A model generated the notes under the pieces. It searched no databases, was not told where the DNA came from, and saw only the letters and a program-made list of their open reading frames with translations. 64,000 bases of DNA from Euptelea pleiosperma (Eukaryota > Streptophyta > Magnoliopsida > Ranunculales > Eupteleaceae). Where the stretch lies: the NCBI GenBank assembly GCA_035048495.1, contig CM068546.1, forward strand, positions 35,234,674 through 35,298,673, written 5' to 3'. A program made the position numbers and the translations under genes. Position 1 is the stretch's first letter. Every line of letters starts with the position of its first letter. Of this stretch, positions 1-11,508 are shown piece by piece.

Positions 1-194
1 GGTGTTGGACAACTTGGCCTACGCCAGGCGTATTGGATCTCGATCGTCACTATATATAAATTGTGGACCCACCATCTCATCTGCGAAGTGAACCATTTGC
101 AGTAGTTGATGTGGACCACCTCCCTCTTTCACAGAGGGAGCATAAGAACATATGTTTGATGTTAATTCTTGATGTGTTGTTTGTCCCTCCCATG
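1..194. other. intergenic, nothing recognised
   Basis: I see no gene or repeat boundary here. The last eight bases (187-194, CTCCCATG) are the left target-site duplication of the MITE that follows. Confidence 0.5.
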
Positions 195-604
195 TAGGGG
201 TGTCAACGGGTCGCGGTTCCGGTTCAGTTCCTAAGGTGTCCAGAACCAAAACAATCGGTTCTGGTTTTTATCGGTTTGGTTCCTTAACGGTTCCAGTTCT
301 CAAAGTGATGGATCAGGAATCGGAACCGATTATGTATTTTTGTCGGTTCCAATTCCGGTTCCGGGTATAACGGGCCAAATTTTGAGAATATGAGAATTTT
401 TACACTATATTTACACATTGGTACCGGTTCTTATCGGTTTCGGTTCCATATTAGACTACCCGGAATCGGCGGAACCATTATTTTTGGTTCGGTTTCGGTT
501 CCGGTTCCTTTTTAATCGGTTCCCAAAAATGTGGAACCGGAACCGGTGTTTTCGGTTCCGGTTCCGATTTGGTTCCGGTTAAACGGGTAAAATTGACACC
601 CCTA
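195..604 (+). mobile_element. hAT-type MITE, GGTTCC-rich family (copy 1 of 4)
   Basis: A 410-bp non-coding element with perfect terminal inverted repeats TAGGGGTGTCAA / TTGACACCCCTA, flanked by a perfect 8-bp target-site duplication CTCCCATG (187-194 and 605-612). The 8-bp duplication points to the hAT superfamily. The interior is dominated by overlapping GGTTCC / GGAACC motifs around an AT-rich core. ORFs crossing it are by-products of this repetition. Confidence 0.88.
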
Positions 605-2010
605 CTCCCATGCGTGAATGTTTGGCTCATCCCTTGATGGATCCACAAACCAGAAATCATGTGTTTGTAAAACCTGCTTTATACTTCCTATGGGGCAATC
701 ATTTTCTTTTGTAAATGTCTCTTAATGGGTAATGTTGTTCTAGATACGCTTGAACAGTAAATAATCAAGAAGATACGATTATGTACCTTTTTCGCTATCT
801 AATAAATAAAATACAAAGAATTTATTGTATATCTACAAAACTTTAAAAAAAACGTGGAGAGACGGGATGAGGCGTGGACCAAGTCGCTCTCTTTAAGATG
901 TTTCGCGGCTCTGCAGAAAAAATCCAGATGCAAAAACAACAGCCCAATCTCTCAATCATTGTGGAAATGGGACCAATTGTCTCATCTCCTGATGCTACGC
1001 CATCAAACCAAGCAGCATAGTTTGAAGTCTCGGGCGATTCGGATCAGTCTCGGTGCTTATCGAGACGGTGATCCATTGTCTGGTTCGGATCACACCGAAT
1101 CGCCCGAGTTAGAGATACAACTCGGTTGGATCGGGTGATTTAGACGAGTTGGACGATCCAACTTGTCCGAGTTGAACCAGCGAAAATCGACTATAAAACC
1201 CTATTTTTTTCGATTTTTCCTCGTTTCTTCTTCTATTCTGCCCGAAACACATTTCTCCTCTAAAACGCCCCTCAATCCACTAGATATAGCAAAAAAATGC
1301 TTAGATTTCTAAATATCTAAGGTTTTACATTCTAAAACTTCAAGATCCAGCCAAATCCAACGAAATCCGGCCAAATCCGACGAGATTTTTGTATTTGTAA
1401 GTAGATCTCCCAAAAAAAATCTTGTCTTTTGAAATCTATCATGATCTTTTATTGTTTTACCTAAATTTATCATGAAAAATAATAAATTTATGATGAAAAA
1501 TGATTTTACTCTCATTTGTTTGTTATTTTTTTGGGGAAAAAACATTTTTAGATGTATTAAGTTAATTGATTTATCGTACGAAAGTGGCCTGTGACACACT
1601 TGCCGTTGAGGGATAGTAGGGCAGTTGAATATTTTATAATTTTTTTACATTTTTTTATTTCTTATGATTTTTTTTCATCCCAAGAAGCTGAAATGGATCA
1701 AGTTGCATTTTTTTAATTTTTTTTCCTATTTTTTCTGATTTTTCCTTATTTTATATGATTTTTCTATATTTTTCTGCGTTTTTTAAATTTTTTTTGAAAT
1801 GTTGTCTCGGGATCATACTGGATCGGACCGATCCAACAGATCCGGATCGGGATCGGAGGTGGCCAATCCCGAAACTTCGAACTATCCACAAGCAGTGCTT
1901 CTAGCAACTACAGGGTCGGATATGCGAGCGGGAGAGCGAGCTACAGAAGTCAGGAAGAAATCTCTAGTTTATGTTTCATATGGAATGATTGAAAGAATTA
2001 AAAAAAATAA
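605..2010. other. intergenic; low-complexity and GATCGG-rich stretches
   Basis: No gene is recognised. 1010-1170 and 1800-1870 are rich in CGGATCGG-like words and 1620-1800 is T-rich. Short ORFs here (for example 854-1138) have no recognisable domain. Confidence 0.4.
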
Positions 2011-3425
2011 AAACTAAAGCTTGTTTGTTCTTGCTTCTACAGGTGGATCGACAACCACTGCTGGAAGGAGATTTAACGAGGTTCTTTAATGAGACAAGCA
2101 TCCCGTTCATGCACACTGCCACACTGGGCTAGTATCTTCTTGATTGGATCGATCCCAATGGCTCTGGCTCCATAACGGATTGCCGCTTGTGTATCGCACT
2201 GATGAATAGTACAACTCTAATGGCTTATGGCTTAGAATTCTTCAAGGCATGTCTCAAAGACTAGGGATACTCATGGGAGGAATTAAATAGTCAGAAGAAC
2301 TCAGTTGTTGAGAGCGAGCCTCATGGTTCATGACCATGTCTTCGTGAACAAGTACATGAGCTAACTTCATTAGTTTCTCGGATGGGCGTGTCACAGGTTA
2401 AAAACGAAAACCTTACATAGCTTGCAAACGACTATATTATGGCTGTGCGGATTCTACAGTTATGAATCTTTCAATTCGGTGTGTTTGATTTGAGTTGGTG
2501 TAACAAAAAACTAAAGCTAGTTTGTTCTTGCTTCTTCAGGTGGATCCACATCCATTGCTAGAAGCAGGAAAAAGATTTGGCGAGGTCCTTGCATGAGCCA
2601 AGATCCCAGTTGCATATCCTAACATGGATCCCCACCTTGTCAATGACTTTGGCCATGACCATAACAAGATGCAGGTTCAAGAAGGCAATTCTCGTGGTTC
2701 AGGAATTGGAAGTCCTGTTTATGAATATTATGCGCCATCTCTATTTAATTTTGAAGAAATAAATGATATACAACTTTCTAGAATTGGCGAGTCACTAGTT
2801 AAAACGAAAACCTTAAATAGATTACTATATTATGGTATTTACCACGGTTTAAAATAACATCGTTTTAAGTTTTAAAGGCGGTTAAAATGGTAACGTACGC
2901 CACAAGCCCGTTATGTTAAGGACCATTTAGTTGTTGCTTCTTCAGGTGGAATGGTGGATCCACATCCATTGCTGGAGGAGGAAAAAGATTTGGCGATCGA
3001 GGTCCTTGCATGAGCCAAGATCCCCGTTGCATTCTCCCATGGATTCCCCCTTTGTCAGCGACTTTGGGCGTGACCACAACGAGATTCCGTTTAAGGATGG
3101 TACTGCTGATCCAGAGATCCCTTTCGCAGAAATCTTCAAGGCAGTTCCCAATAAGCAGGATTAGAGCCAGTCCCATGGTTTAAGAGAATTTGATTCGTGA
3201 ATATTGTATTTGGAGGGAAGCAGTGGTCTTGAATAAGGATATGAGCCAACTCCATCAGATTTTGGACAAAGAAATGCTATCCCAATTTCTAATATTAGCA
3301 GGTCACAGGTGAAAACGAAAGCCTTAAATTGTTTGCCAACAACAATATTATGGCTGTGCGCGGGTTCTACAACTATGAATCTCTCAATCTAGTGTTTGAG
3401 TTGTGTTGGTGTAACCAAAATGTGT
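2011..3425 (+). repeat. decayed tandem triplication of an unrecognised sequence
   Basis: Three diverged tandem units run about 2011-2510, 2511-2857 and 2928-3420. Each has a head reading GGTGGATC(C/G)ACA with CATTGCTGG-like continuation; the second and third also share an ATGGATCCCC/ATGGATTCCC block. All three share a tail around AAAACGAAA(A/G)CCTTA; the first and third add TATTATGGCTGTGCG. The second and third encode related short peptides beginning MDPHLVNDFGHDHN and MDSPFVSDFGRDHN, so an old coding exon is possible. All frames are broken and I do not recognise a family. Positions 2858-2920 carry a fragment of the AAACGG-rich MITE family. Confidence 0.5.
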
Positions 3426-4600
3426 GTTGTTAGTTGTTGCAATCACACAGCTCAAACACGATCTTGGATCCATGGCATATATTAATTGTTACCCGGTAGA
3501 CCATTTAATATGGTTGTCTCTCTGGTCCTTGTTAATTATATTCTCAAAAATTAATCTTTTATGCATGTTTCTCCACCTCAACTCCAGATGGATTGTTATG
3601 GGCCGGAAGCTTCCCACTGGTTCTGGGGCCTTTTTCATGGGGTGGTTCTAGTAGTTGTTAATTGGATTCGAGCTTTTGGATACATAAATCCAACGGCTAT
3701 AAATTACCAATCAGTCGTATTTTTGGTGGGACGAAACAATGATATCGATAATTTTGAACATCAAATTATTTGTTCCACAAAGGGACTACCACTGCAGTGG
3801 TAACTGGTAACTAAAACTGGGCCCAAACCCCATTGTCTAATACCGCCTTGAAGTCCTAAACCCATCCTTCCCAAGAAATACAGTCTTTTGCGCCGCTGTA
3901 TTACTACAGCCCAAATATGCGCACACTGTTTGAATAAAGTAGCTGTTACCTCGTGAACCGTGGATCTCTTGAGTCCAATTGTCAATGACATCAATCGGAC
4001 ATATTTTCGTCTGGTTATCCGTGGGGGTAGCACGGCTCCAAACTAAAATGCTAGTACGGTCCGGTTGAGGCCATTGACCATTGGAGTCAATATATCCACG
4101 GTCCATGAGGCAACAAGTTAACAACTATCCGGAAATATTTTTGTCCGGTTATCCGTGGTAGCACGACTGTACTATATATTTAATTTTGTCTTACATGCAT
4201 GTCGATGGGTCTTACCTGTTACTGTTAGAGACTACTATGTAACTACGGTGTATTAGATTGGATTTGAGCATTTTTTATGAGTTCTAGCCGTTGGATTGAA
4301 ACATTTTGGGATACTCAAATCCAACAGCTATAAATCACCAATCAGGGCCAACTCATGGGCCAGTGGGCTCAAAGAATATAACATGGTAACTGATAAATAC
4401 CGCCTCGAAGACCTAAAACCATCTCCTAAACCACACATTTGAGTACACAGCGAGAACAGTCTTTTGTGTCGCTGTGTTACTGCACAGCTTAAATGGCCTG
4501 CATTTGGGCACGCTGTTTGAAACTGATTCTTTACAGCTATAAAGGGGGAAAAATGGAAAAGGGTAGGCCATGTCATTAACAATCCAGAAGATCCTAACCA
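3426..4600. repeat. diverged duplicated MITE-like sequence
   Basis: Two related blocks, about 3660-3960 and 4255-4550, share an ATCCAACGGCTATAAAT word, an ATACCGCCT word, and CAGTCTTTTG(C/T)G(C/T)CGCTGT. They look like partial copies of one foldback element inserted twice or duplicated. No protein-coding signal is convincing. Confidence 0.4.
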
Positions 4601-5527
4601 TCCGATCTCTACTCGTATACTAATGGAAAATTTACTATTGAAGGTCTAAAATCGAACCGTACAAAGTGTATTTATGAAAATTAATCAAGACCATCCAAAT
4701 GTTAGGTTACTAGGACAGATTAAGATCTTTCATTTTGCATACGATTTAAAACTTACAAAAGAAATGGTTAATTGACGTTACCGTTCCGTCAAGGAAACCT
4801 TGTTTTCTGCTTTTTCTCTTCTGAAAAGTAACGACGAGGTTGCTTGCTGTTTGGCACAAGTGCCAGGTGAAATCGACAACAAAATTTGCACGTTAGCGGA
4901 TGGCGGTGCCAGTGGAGAAGTAAAATATCCATTTCATGAACCGCCAACCCCAAGTTTGGACAATCCTGGACCCTTCGTCGATGCGAGTGGTCGGGGTTCC
5001 AAGAATTTCCGCCGCTTCGTGGATGGTAGCCATGTCATATCGCCGCGTATTTCGACGGCTACAAATTGCTCAATTTAGCGATTCGGCAATCCCTGATCGC
5101 GGCGAGAAAAATCCCTCTCTCTCTTCACCAATTAGTAGTAGACATCTATAGACAAGCTGTCATAATTAAGGACTTAATTCGTGTTTGGTTGGCGGAAACA
5201 GTGAAAAGAAAACCATTTTATAGGAAAATGCCGACTTCCCATTTCTTAGAAATGATTTTCCCGAAAAAATGTAAAATGGGAGAAAATAAAATTATTTTCC
5301 AAACTTTGCTGATTCACCATCTTCAACTTCGACCCATTCACCATGAACTTTTTCTAAATTAATTTTGAATTATTCAGTTTTGAACATGAAAATTTATTTT
5401 GAGACAAAAAATTGTCAATGTTTTATTTTATTATTTGAATTAATTTTACCGAATTTTTAAACGGACTATTGATGAAAAATCTGGATTATACTCGAACATT
5501 TCCTGTACAATATTTTCGCCACGGGTC
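4601..5527. other. intergenic, possible coding relic
   Basis: Nothing is identified with confidence. An open frame at 4800-5078 (92 codons) has unremarkable composition and no domain I recognise. Around 5178 the text GTGTTTGGTTGGCGG resembles the terminus of a common plant MITE type, and CCAACCAAACGCAG at about 6703-6718 could be its opposite end, so 5178-6717 may be one outer element holding the insertions listed below. Confidence 0.25.
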
Positions 5528-6177
5528 AGGCTCCAGTTACCATCCTAAAATGACAGGCTCCGGTTACAGGACACAATATAGACCACGTGGCACACTTTGA
5601 CGTATGGACAACCCCTAAGTTGACCTACAAACCAAAAATCAGCATGATTAGTGATTTATAGGCGTTGGATGGGACTTATTTTCATGGGTTAAGCTCAACT
5701 GTGGGAATTTGAGCAGTATTTGAGGTACAAAGCAAGGTTTAAAGGAGGCCGTTTTAACGGTTAAACGGACTGGGGGCGTTACCGTTTAAACGGACGTTAA
5801 AACGGATTGAAACGGTCAGGGGCAAAAATGGAAAAAATTGAAAAAAAATGGAATTAAACGGATTTTAACGATTTTAACTGAAAAAAATGGAAAAAGTGGC
5901 GCTGAAATTCAAATTTTGAAATTTGAAAATAAAAAAAAATGGAATTTAACAGAAATTAAATGGATTTTAACGGCTGTTAAAACAAAAAAACGGCCGTTTT
6001 TTTCAAAACTGATAAAACAGGTTTAAACGGAAACGGGCTTGGGGCGTTACCGTTTAAACGGCCGTTTTTAAAACCATGGTTTTAGGTCTTCGAGTCTTTT
6101 GAGAGTGTGCCACGTGGTTCATATTGTGTCCTGTAACCGGAACATGTCATTTTATAGCGGCAATTGGAGCCCGACCC
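5528..6177. mobile_element. G-box foldback MITE (family A), split by a hAT MITE
   Basis: The two arms of a long-inverted-repeat element are at 5528-5732 and about 6087-6177. Both carry the family hallmarks: CAATAT(A/G)(A/G)(A/C)CCACGTGG-type text near the end, GGACACAAT / ATTGTGTCC, and AAAATGACA / TGTCATTTT. The left arm also has the CCAAAAATCAGC block. The centre is replaced by the AAACGG-rich MITE at 5733-6078 and part of the right arm is missing. The superfamily is undetermined because no clean target duplication is visible. Confidence 0.6.
5733..6078 (+). mobile_element. hAT-type MITE, AAACGG-rich family (copy B1)
   Basis: A 346-bp element starting CAAGGTTTAAAGG and ending AAAACCATG, the standard termini of this family. 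Its interior is full of AAACGG / CCGTTT words. It sits inside a family A foldback element. The flanking octamers (GTACAAAG and GTTTTAGG) do not match, probably because of a deletion on the right side. An ORF at 5838-6026 is an artefact of the repeat. Confidence 0.75.
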
Positions 6178-6217
6178 TTTTGCCACACTATGAATTGCTA
6201 ACTAGGAGCCTACCCAC

Positions 6218-6620
6218 TAGGGGTGTCAATTTTACCCATTTAATTGGAACCGAAAACACCGGTTCCGGTTCCACATTTTTGGGAACCGATTAAAAAGTAA
6301 CCGGAACCGGAACCGAACTGACAATAATGGTTCCGGTTCTTGGTAGCCTAATATGGAACCGAAACCGATAAGAATCGAAACTAAACCGATAAGAACCGAT
6401 ACCAATAAATAAATATAGTGTATATATTGTTATATTCTCAAGATTTGGCCCAATATACTCGGAACCAGAACCGACATAAATACATAAACGGTTCCGGTTC
6501 CGAATCCATCACTTTGAGAACTGGAACCGTTAAAGAACCGAACCGATAAGAACCGGAACTGATTGTTCCGGTTCTGGTCACCTTAGGAACCGAACCGGAA
6601 CCGACCCGTTGACACCCCTA
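6218..6620 (-). mobile_element. hAT-type MITE, GGTTCC-rich family (copy 2)
   Basis: A 403-bp copy in the opposite orientation to copy 1, with TAGGGGTGTCAA / TTGACACCCCTA ends and a perfect 8-bp target-site duplication CTACCCAC (6210-6217 and 6621-6628). Confidence 0.88.
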
Positions 6621-6925
6621 CTACCCACACGCAACCCGCTCTCCGTCCTGCTGCACCATTTTCTCTCAAAAATAAAAAAAGTACTTTTATGAAAAAAAAT
6701 TTCTACCAACCAAACGCAGCACTATGGATTAGAGTAAATCTATGGTGGGCCTACAAAACATGTTGATTGCACGGTTCTCTAACTTTCAAAAAAGGAAGTT
6801 CCATGGATGTAGCCAAGTAAAAGGGCCGAGGCAATGAAAGCGAGACAGAGAGAGTTGACCGAGGAATTGACGACTAGTCATTACTACAGGGTTGTGGAAA
6901 GTGGGACGGCTCATGTTCCATGAAC

Positions 6926-6934
6926 CACGTGTCA
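6926..6934 (+). promoter_or_regulatory. ABRE/G-box-like site upstream of the LEA gene
   Basis: CCACGTGTC contains the ACGTGTC core of ABA-responsive elements and lies about 330 bp before the LEA start codon. LEA_3 genes are commonly ABA- and dehydration-responsive, so the placement makes sense, but function is inferred from the motif alone. Confidence 0.45.
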
Positions 6935-7258
6935 TTAGTAGCCTACTTTGACGCGTTCTCTCTCTAGAGTCTAGAACGTTGGCCAAGGCGTCCATCTTTC
7001 TCAATTATTTTTATTTCTCTCTCATCGTTTAGAACGCCACGCGAAATGACCTCCTCTCTCTCTTTTTAAACCCCCTCCTGGTCCTCATCTTTCTCATCTC
7101 ATCAGCAACATAAGAGAAGAAGCTTTAGGGAATAGAGAAACAGCAGAGAGATTAGAAGGTTTCTTTCGCTAGCTGCTGCAGAAGGTTTTCCAGAAACCAA
7201 ATTAGAAGATTAGCCTCTGCAGTAGCACAAAACATCTATCTCTCAGATCTAAAATCTA

Positions 7259-8367
7259 ATGGCTTCCTCTTTCTCCAACTCTAAGCTTCTATCTGCTCTC
7301 GTCGATGGGGTCTACCTAGCTATCAATAGGTGAGGATAGATTATAATCTCGTTTGTTTTTTTTCTTTTATTTGATGGAAGGGAACTCCTTCGCTGTGCAA
7401 TCTGAGCCGTTTTGAGCTTTTGGAAGGGATTTCTCCTGAATCCAACGGCTCAAATAGCATATCGGGTGCTAGAAGGCGCGAAATCCCTGCTAAGTCTATT
7501 TTTAATGGGTTGTACGGGCTATAACGTGCGCTCTGGACCGTAAGGTTCGAGCGTATAAGGCTACAAGGAATGAAAAGCGGTGCGTAACTTCCGGTCGGTC
7601 TCTCTGTTTGAGCGTTTGAGGCCCGCCCGAACAAATTCAGTCTGTGGAACTGTGGAGCGCGTAAGAATGAGCCACTTGGCACATTCTTTAGGGTCTACTA
7701 ACTGGTGAATGATTAGCCCATCACCGATGGACCTACACACCAACGATCAGCCTGATTTATGATATCTCGAACTTGAATTTGACGTTTTCATGAAAAGATT
7801 TCTAGCTGTTGGATTTGAGCAATTTTTTTGATGCTCAGATTGAATGGTTAGATTAGATATCACGAATCTGGCTGATCGTTGTCGGGTAGGTCCACAGGCC
7901 AACCATTCACGTGTCAGTCGTCCTAAAAGAGTATGCCAGGTGGCACTTTTAAGCGCTCCAGTGCTCCACAGGCTAAATCTTTCCTCACCTTTCTTTTCCT
8001 CCTTTTTTGGTGTCTTAATCTAGTGGTATAGGTTTAAGATCCTGGAGGCGCATGTTAGCAAGTCTTTCTTTTATGGGCGTAGTAATCATTTAAGTTGGTT
8101 TTTTAATATTGTGCGACACTATTATTATGTTACAGGAGGGGTTACTCATCGGTGGCATCTCAAGGCGTTGTGTCGAGCGTGCTGAGAGGAGGGGGCAGAA
8201 TCGTGAAGCAAGGAGATGAGAGGGCAATGATGAAAGAAGGAACAGAGACTTCTTCGTGGGTCCCAGACCCTGTCACTGGCTACTACCGGCCTGAGAATCG
8301 TGCGGCTGAGATCGACGTGGCTGAGCTTCGAGAGATTCTCTTGAACCCCAAGATCAGGCAACACTAG
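7259..8367 (+). CDS. LEA_3 family protein (SAG21/LEA5-like), two exons
   Basis: The coding sequence is join(7259..7329, 8136..8367), 303 nt and 100 residues. Exon 1 begins MASSFSNSKLLSALVDG and ends before GTGAGG. Exon 2 follows an AG at 8134-8135 and restores an Arg codon (AG|G), giving RRGYSSV. The C-terminal half holds the family signature WVPDPVTGYYRPEN followed by AAEIDVAELREILL. Known members are small, ABA- and stress-induced proteins, often mitochondrial. The Ser/Arg-rich, acid-poor N-terminus up to RRGYS fits a presequence. Length is normal for the family. The 806-bp intron contains a foldback MITE at about 7690-7935. The upstream region has a CT-rich leader, a TTTTTAAA stretch near 7064 that may be a weak TATA box, and an ABRE-like site. 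Identity is sure; the exact paralogue is not. Confidence 0.93.
7690..7935. mobile_element. foldback MITE in the LEA intron (family F)
   Basis: An imperfect palindrome. The left arm reads ATGATTAGCCCATCACCGAT then ACGATCAGCCTGAT. The right arm reads AATCTGGCTGATCGTTGTCGG then ACAGGCCAACCATTCACG. It lies fully inside the intron of the LEA gene. It belongs to the broad ATCAGCCTGAT foldback group seen elsewhere in the window. Confidence 0.5.
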
Positions 8368-8691
8368 AAAGAAGTCTACGATGAAAAAAAAACAGAGCTC
8401 TACGAAGAAGAATACAAATTTATTAAAAAGGGTGTTTTTGAACATCACGCCCCTGCTCTCGCGGCGCATTTTAGAATTCGTCACTACGAGGAATTTGGTT
8501 GGAAGTCCCTCCCCTTGAACGGAGGGCCACTAAAATTCTGATGTCCTTTTGATATTCTATAAATAAATAGTATTGAGTTTGAAGTCTTTAATGAATTTGT
8601 GTGCTGGTGATTAAGACAAAATAACCATTAGATCAGGGGAATAATATCAATAATGACCTCTTAAATGCCATTAATTTTCATATTGGTGGCT
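8368..8691. other. 3' flank of the LEA gene
   Basis: Probable 3' UTR and flank. AAATAAATAG at about 8560 could serve as a poly(A) signal. Nothing else is seen. Confidence 0.4.
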
Positions 8692-9077
8692 AATATTATA
8701 TGGGTCGGGCTCAAGGACCCCCATTTTTGACACCCATTTTGGCGTACCCACGTAGAAGATGAATCAATGGCTGATTTTTTTTTGGTGAGGATGATCTCTA
8801 TGGTGAAAAGATTATTCTCACAAAAATTCAAATCATTCTGATATTCAGACTGGTTTAGAAGCTGAAGAATTATCGACCGTCGATTTTTACTGTGTAACTT
8901 GAAAACCACATTTGATAGGGTTAGAAATTTCAGAATTGGCTGATTTTTTGTTGGGTTGATTTTTTGTTGGGGTGGTCTATATGGTAAGGAGATTATCTCC
9001 ACCAAAAATCAACCATTGATTCATCTTCTATGTGGGTACCACCAAAATGGGGTCCCCCAAGCCCGACCCATATTACA
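8692..9077. mobile_element. foldback element, GGGTCGGGCT ends
   Basis: Long imperfect inverted repeats. The left arm includes ATGGGTCGGGCTCAAGGACC, CCATTTTGG and GAAGATGAATCAATGG. The right arm includes CCATTGATTCATCTTC, CCAAAATGGGGTCC and AAGCCCGACCCAT. The interior is non-coding. The termini resemble those at 44.1-44.9 kb. No clear target duplication was found, so the superfamily is open. Confidence 0.6.
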
Positions 9078-10482
9078 TTAAGTTAGCACCGGGAATATGG
9101 TGTCGTTCCTCTTCCTTTTAATATTTTCTTTGTAAGGTCGGTTGCCTTGAGTACATCATGGTGCGCAAGTTAGGAGGGGCCCGTGGCAAACTCGCAAAAT
9201 AATGGTCGAGAGCCTGAACTTTTTTGAAGTATTTGCCACTCGTGGGAGTTGCGAGCACTAAGATAAACACAAGACACTCTAATCATTGCGGGAAATCAAT
9301 GAATTATCCATTTGACGCTATTATACGTTTTGTGCCAATCTTGATCGTTGATTTTTAATGATTGACGTAATGATAGTGATGGGGAACGACTCAAGAGAGT
9401 TCTTATATTCTTGGAACCGACCTTTACCTACCCAAAGATAATCGAACTTTGGGTAGGTCAGGATGCTTAGGGTTCCCTTAATACTGGAGGCAACCCACTA
9501 CATGGTTCTAGAAATCTACCATCAAACTTGGGATCCTCTAGAAAGATTCGTGATCAGGTCCATTATACACAGCTGTTTCACCTTTTACAAAGAGATCGAT
9601 CTTTTGGGGCAAATGGTTGTTTAACATGTTTTTAGAACTTCAAGGTCTTAAGAGGTCATGAGTTCAAGTCTCTAATAGAGTGTTTTCCCGCTGAGGGGGC
9701 GTGTTAGCTGATAGTGTTTTCCCGCACACGTCTTGTGTTGGCCCAATGATCCATAGGTATACAGTTATTTTGCCTTTCCCCAATAAGTTGATCTTTTGAG
9801 GCAAATGGTTGTTTAACAAGGTTTGACATTCCTTTTTCTTGATCAATCTTGGAAGAGTTGCCATAATAGGTTGATACAGCCAATCCAAGACTAAAAAAAA
9901 AGAACAAGACCTTATCCATGGCCCCCACAAACATTTACAACCATGTAATAACAAATGTAAACAAAGAAGCTGTCGTGGTGAGAAGGAATTCCTCCTTAGG
10001 ATGGAGATATCTCTTGTGTCCATGATTGAAAGATTTAATAATTGTGCCAGATAGAGATCCCCCAAATTAAGCCATGTTTGATGATGGACAATGTATTTGA
10101 ATGATTGATGCTTGATGGGGGGCCCCTATGTCCCTTCCTATTTAATCTCCTCTCTATATTTCTATTAATTTTGGGGTGACACCCATAATTTTACTTTTCA
10201 TGTTGTGCCTCCAACCACCAAATTTATTATTTTTATAATAATATTAGACTTGTGTGCTTATCCAATATCTCTAATGAAGAAAGAAATGGTCTTATGTTGA
10301 TTGACCTAACTGTCCTAATTTATCTTGTAAGGTCATTATGACTTCTTCAAGGCCCTATATCCCATGCAATTGGGTTCCTCATTGACCTTAGGAGCAGCCT
10401 AAGGGTCTTAAGACCAAGATAATTGTTTCTATCTAATTTCAATTCCTCCCAAGAAGAAGATGAAGAAGATATATAATTTGTA
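9078..10482. other. intergenic with a possible copia-type LTR junction relic
   Basis: No gene is recognised. At 9690-9710, CTGAGGGGGCG followed by TGTTAGCTGATAG has the look of a polypurine tract and LTR start of a copia element, and TCTTTTG(G/A)GGCAAATGGTTG recurs at about 9601 and 9793. The rest is featureless AT-rich DNA. ORF 9664-10065 has no domain I recognise. Confidence 0.3.
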
Positions 10483-10673
10483 GAGAAAAAATTCGCTGGC
10501 CATGGGGGACTTAAACTTTGAAGTCTCTCCACCCAAAATGTTACACCTACTTCAATCCCTTAACCCAACCCGGGTTAAGCCCCTGGTTAGTGGTTAACAA
10601 GGGGTACTTGTCAGACATTTTAGGAGGGGAACATCAAAGTTTGAAGTCCCCGTGGGCTAGCGAATTTTTTCTC
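10483..10673. mobile_element. Mutator-type MITE, 191 bp
   Basis: Inverted ends GAGAAAAAATTCGCTGGCC / GGGCTAGCGAATTTTTTCTC continue into ACTTAAACTTTGAAG / CATCAAAGTTTGAAGT. Flanks TAATTTGTA (10474-10482) and TAATTTGTG (10674-10682) match at 8 of 9 positions, as expected for a Mutator-like insertion. Confidence 0.7.
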
Positions 10674-10920
10674 TAATTTGTGAGTCTTCCTTCTTTAACT
10701 TGCAACTTGACTCATTTTCTGATAAAAAAAGATGACAAGATAAGGGAGACTAGGTTTTGTAGAAATCCTCATTACTTGTATATTTTACATAGCTTTTTTG
10801 TCCTTTTTGGATAGGTTCATTGTACATCTATGTTATTTAGGCAATCGCCCAAGTGGGCCTTATTTTTCTAACTTTTGTCTCTCACTTCATGGTACCCAAT
10901 GGGCAAGAGTAAAACTTATA
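10674..10920. other. intergenic, nothing recognised
   Basis: AT-rich sequence with no recognised feature. Confidence 0.4.
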
Positions 10921-11163
10921 TGACCGCCCACAATATGAGCCACATGGCATACTTTTAGAGGACTCTGACTGTGTAGATGTTTGTCCAATCCTTATATGGT
11001 CCTACAAACCAAAAATCAGCCTTATTAGTGATTTAAAACCTTTGGATCCTTGTACCAAAATAATGCTCAAATTCAAACGTTTCAAATCAACCCATGAAAA
11101 TAAATCCAATGCTTATGGTCAGAGTCCTCTAAAAGTAGGCCACGTGGCTCATATTGTGGGTAG
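10921..11163. mobile_element. G-box foldback MITE (family A)
   Basis: The arms carry CCCACAATATGAGCCACATGG and GCCACGTGGCTCATATTGTG, with AGAGGACTCTGAC and GTCAGAGTCCTCT inside them and CCAAAAATCAGCC further in. It is non-coding. Confidence 0.65.
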
Positions 11164-11508
11164 TCTAAATGTGCAATGGAACTTTTTCAACTTCATCTAT
11201 TTTTCTTTTTGACTGTGCCTTGAGTTGTCACAATTTTCAGATTCGTCCCTCTAAACTAATTAATTTTCTCCCGTGAAAATTAGGTTTTTTATTTTTGGTT
11301 GTTACCTGTGAATCAACTAGCAAAATACTTTGGCTGTCATATTGCGGCTTCAAAGGCGAGGTCGCAGTAAAGTAATGGTGATGTTCACTAACTCATCAAT
11401 CCAGAACACTGTTGGTGAGCTCCGTTTCGGATGGGCACACGGTGGACGCACAGCCCGAAAATCAAACCAAAGAAGGATGTCTAGTTGAGTAGCCTCAAAA
11501 CGTCTAAC
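11164..11508. other. intergenic, nothing recognised
   Basis: No ORF or repeat boundary stands out. Confidence 0.4.

Noticed and set aside
9664..10065. 133-codon ORF with a Leu/Cys-rich stretch as a membrane protein
   Set aside because: No family resemblance, no leader or promoter signals, and it overlaps a possible LTR junction.
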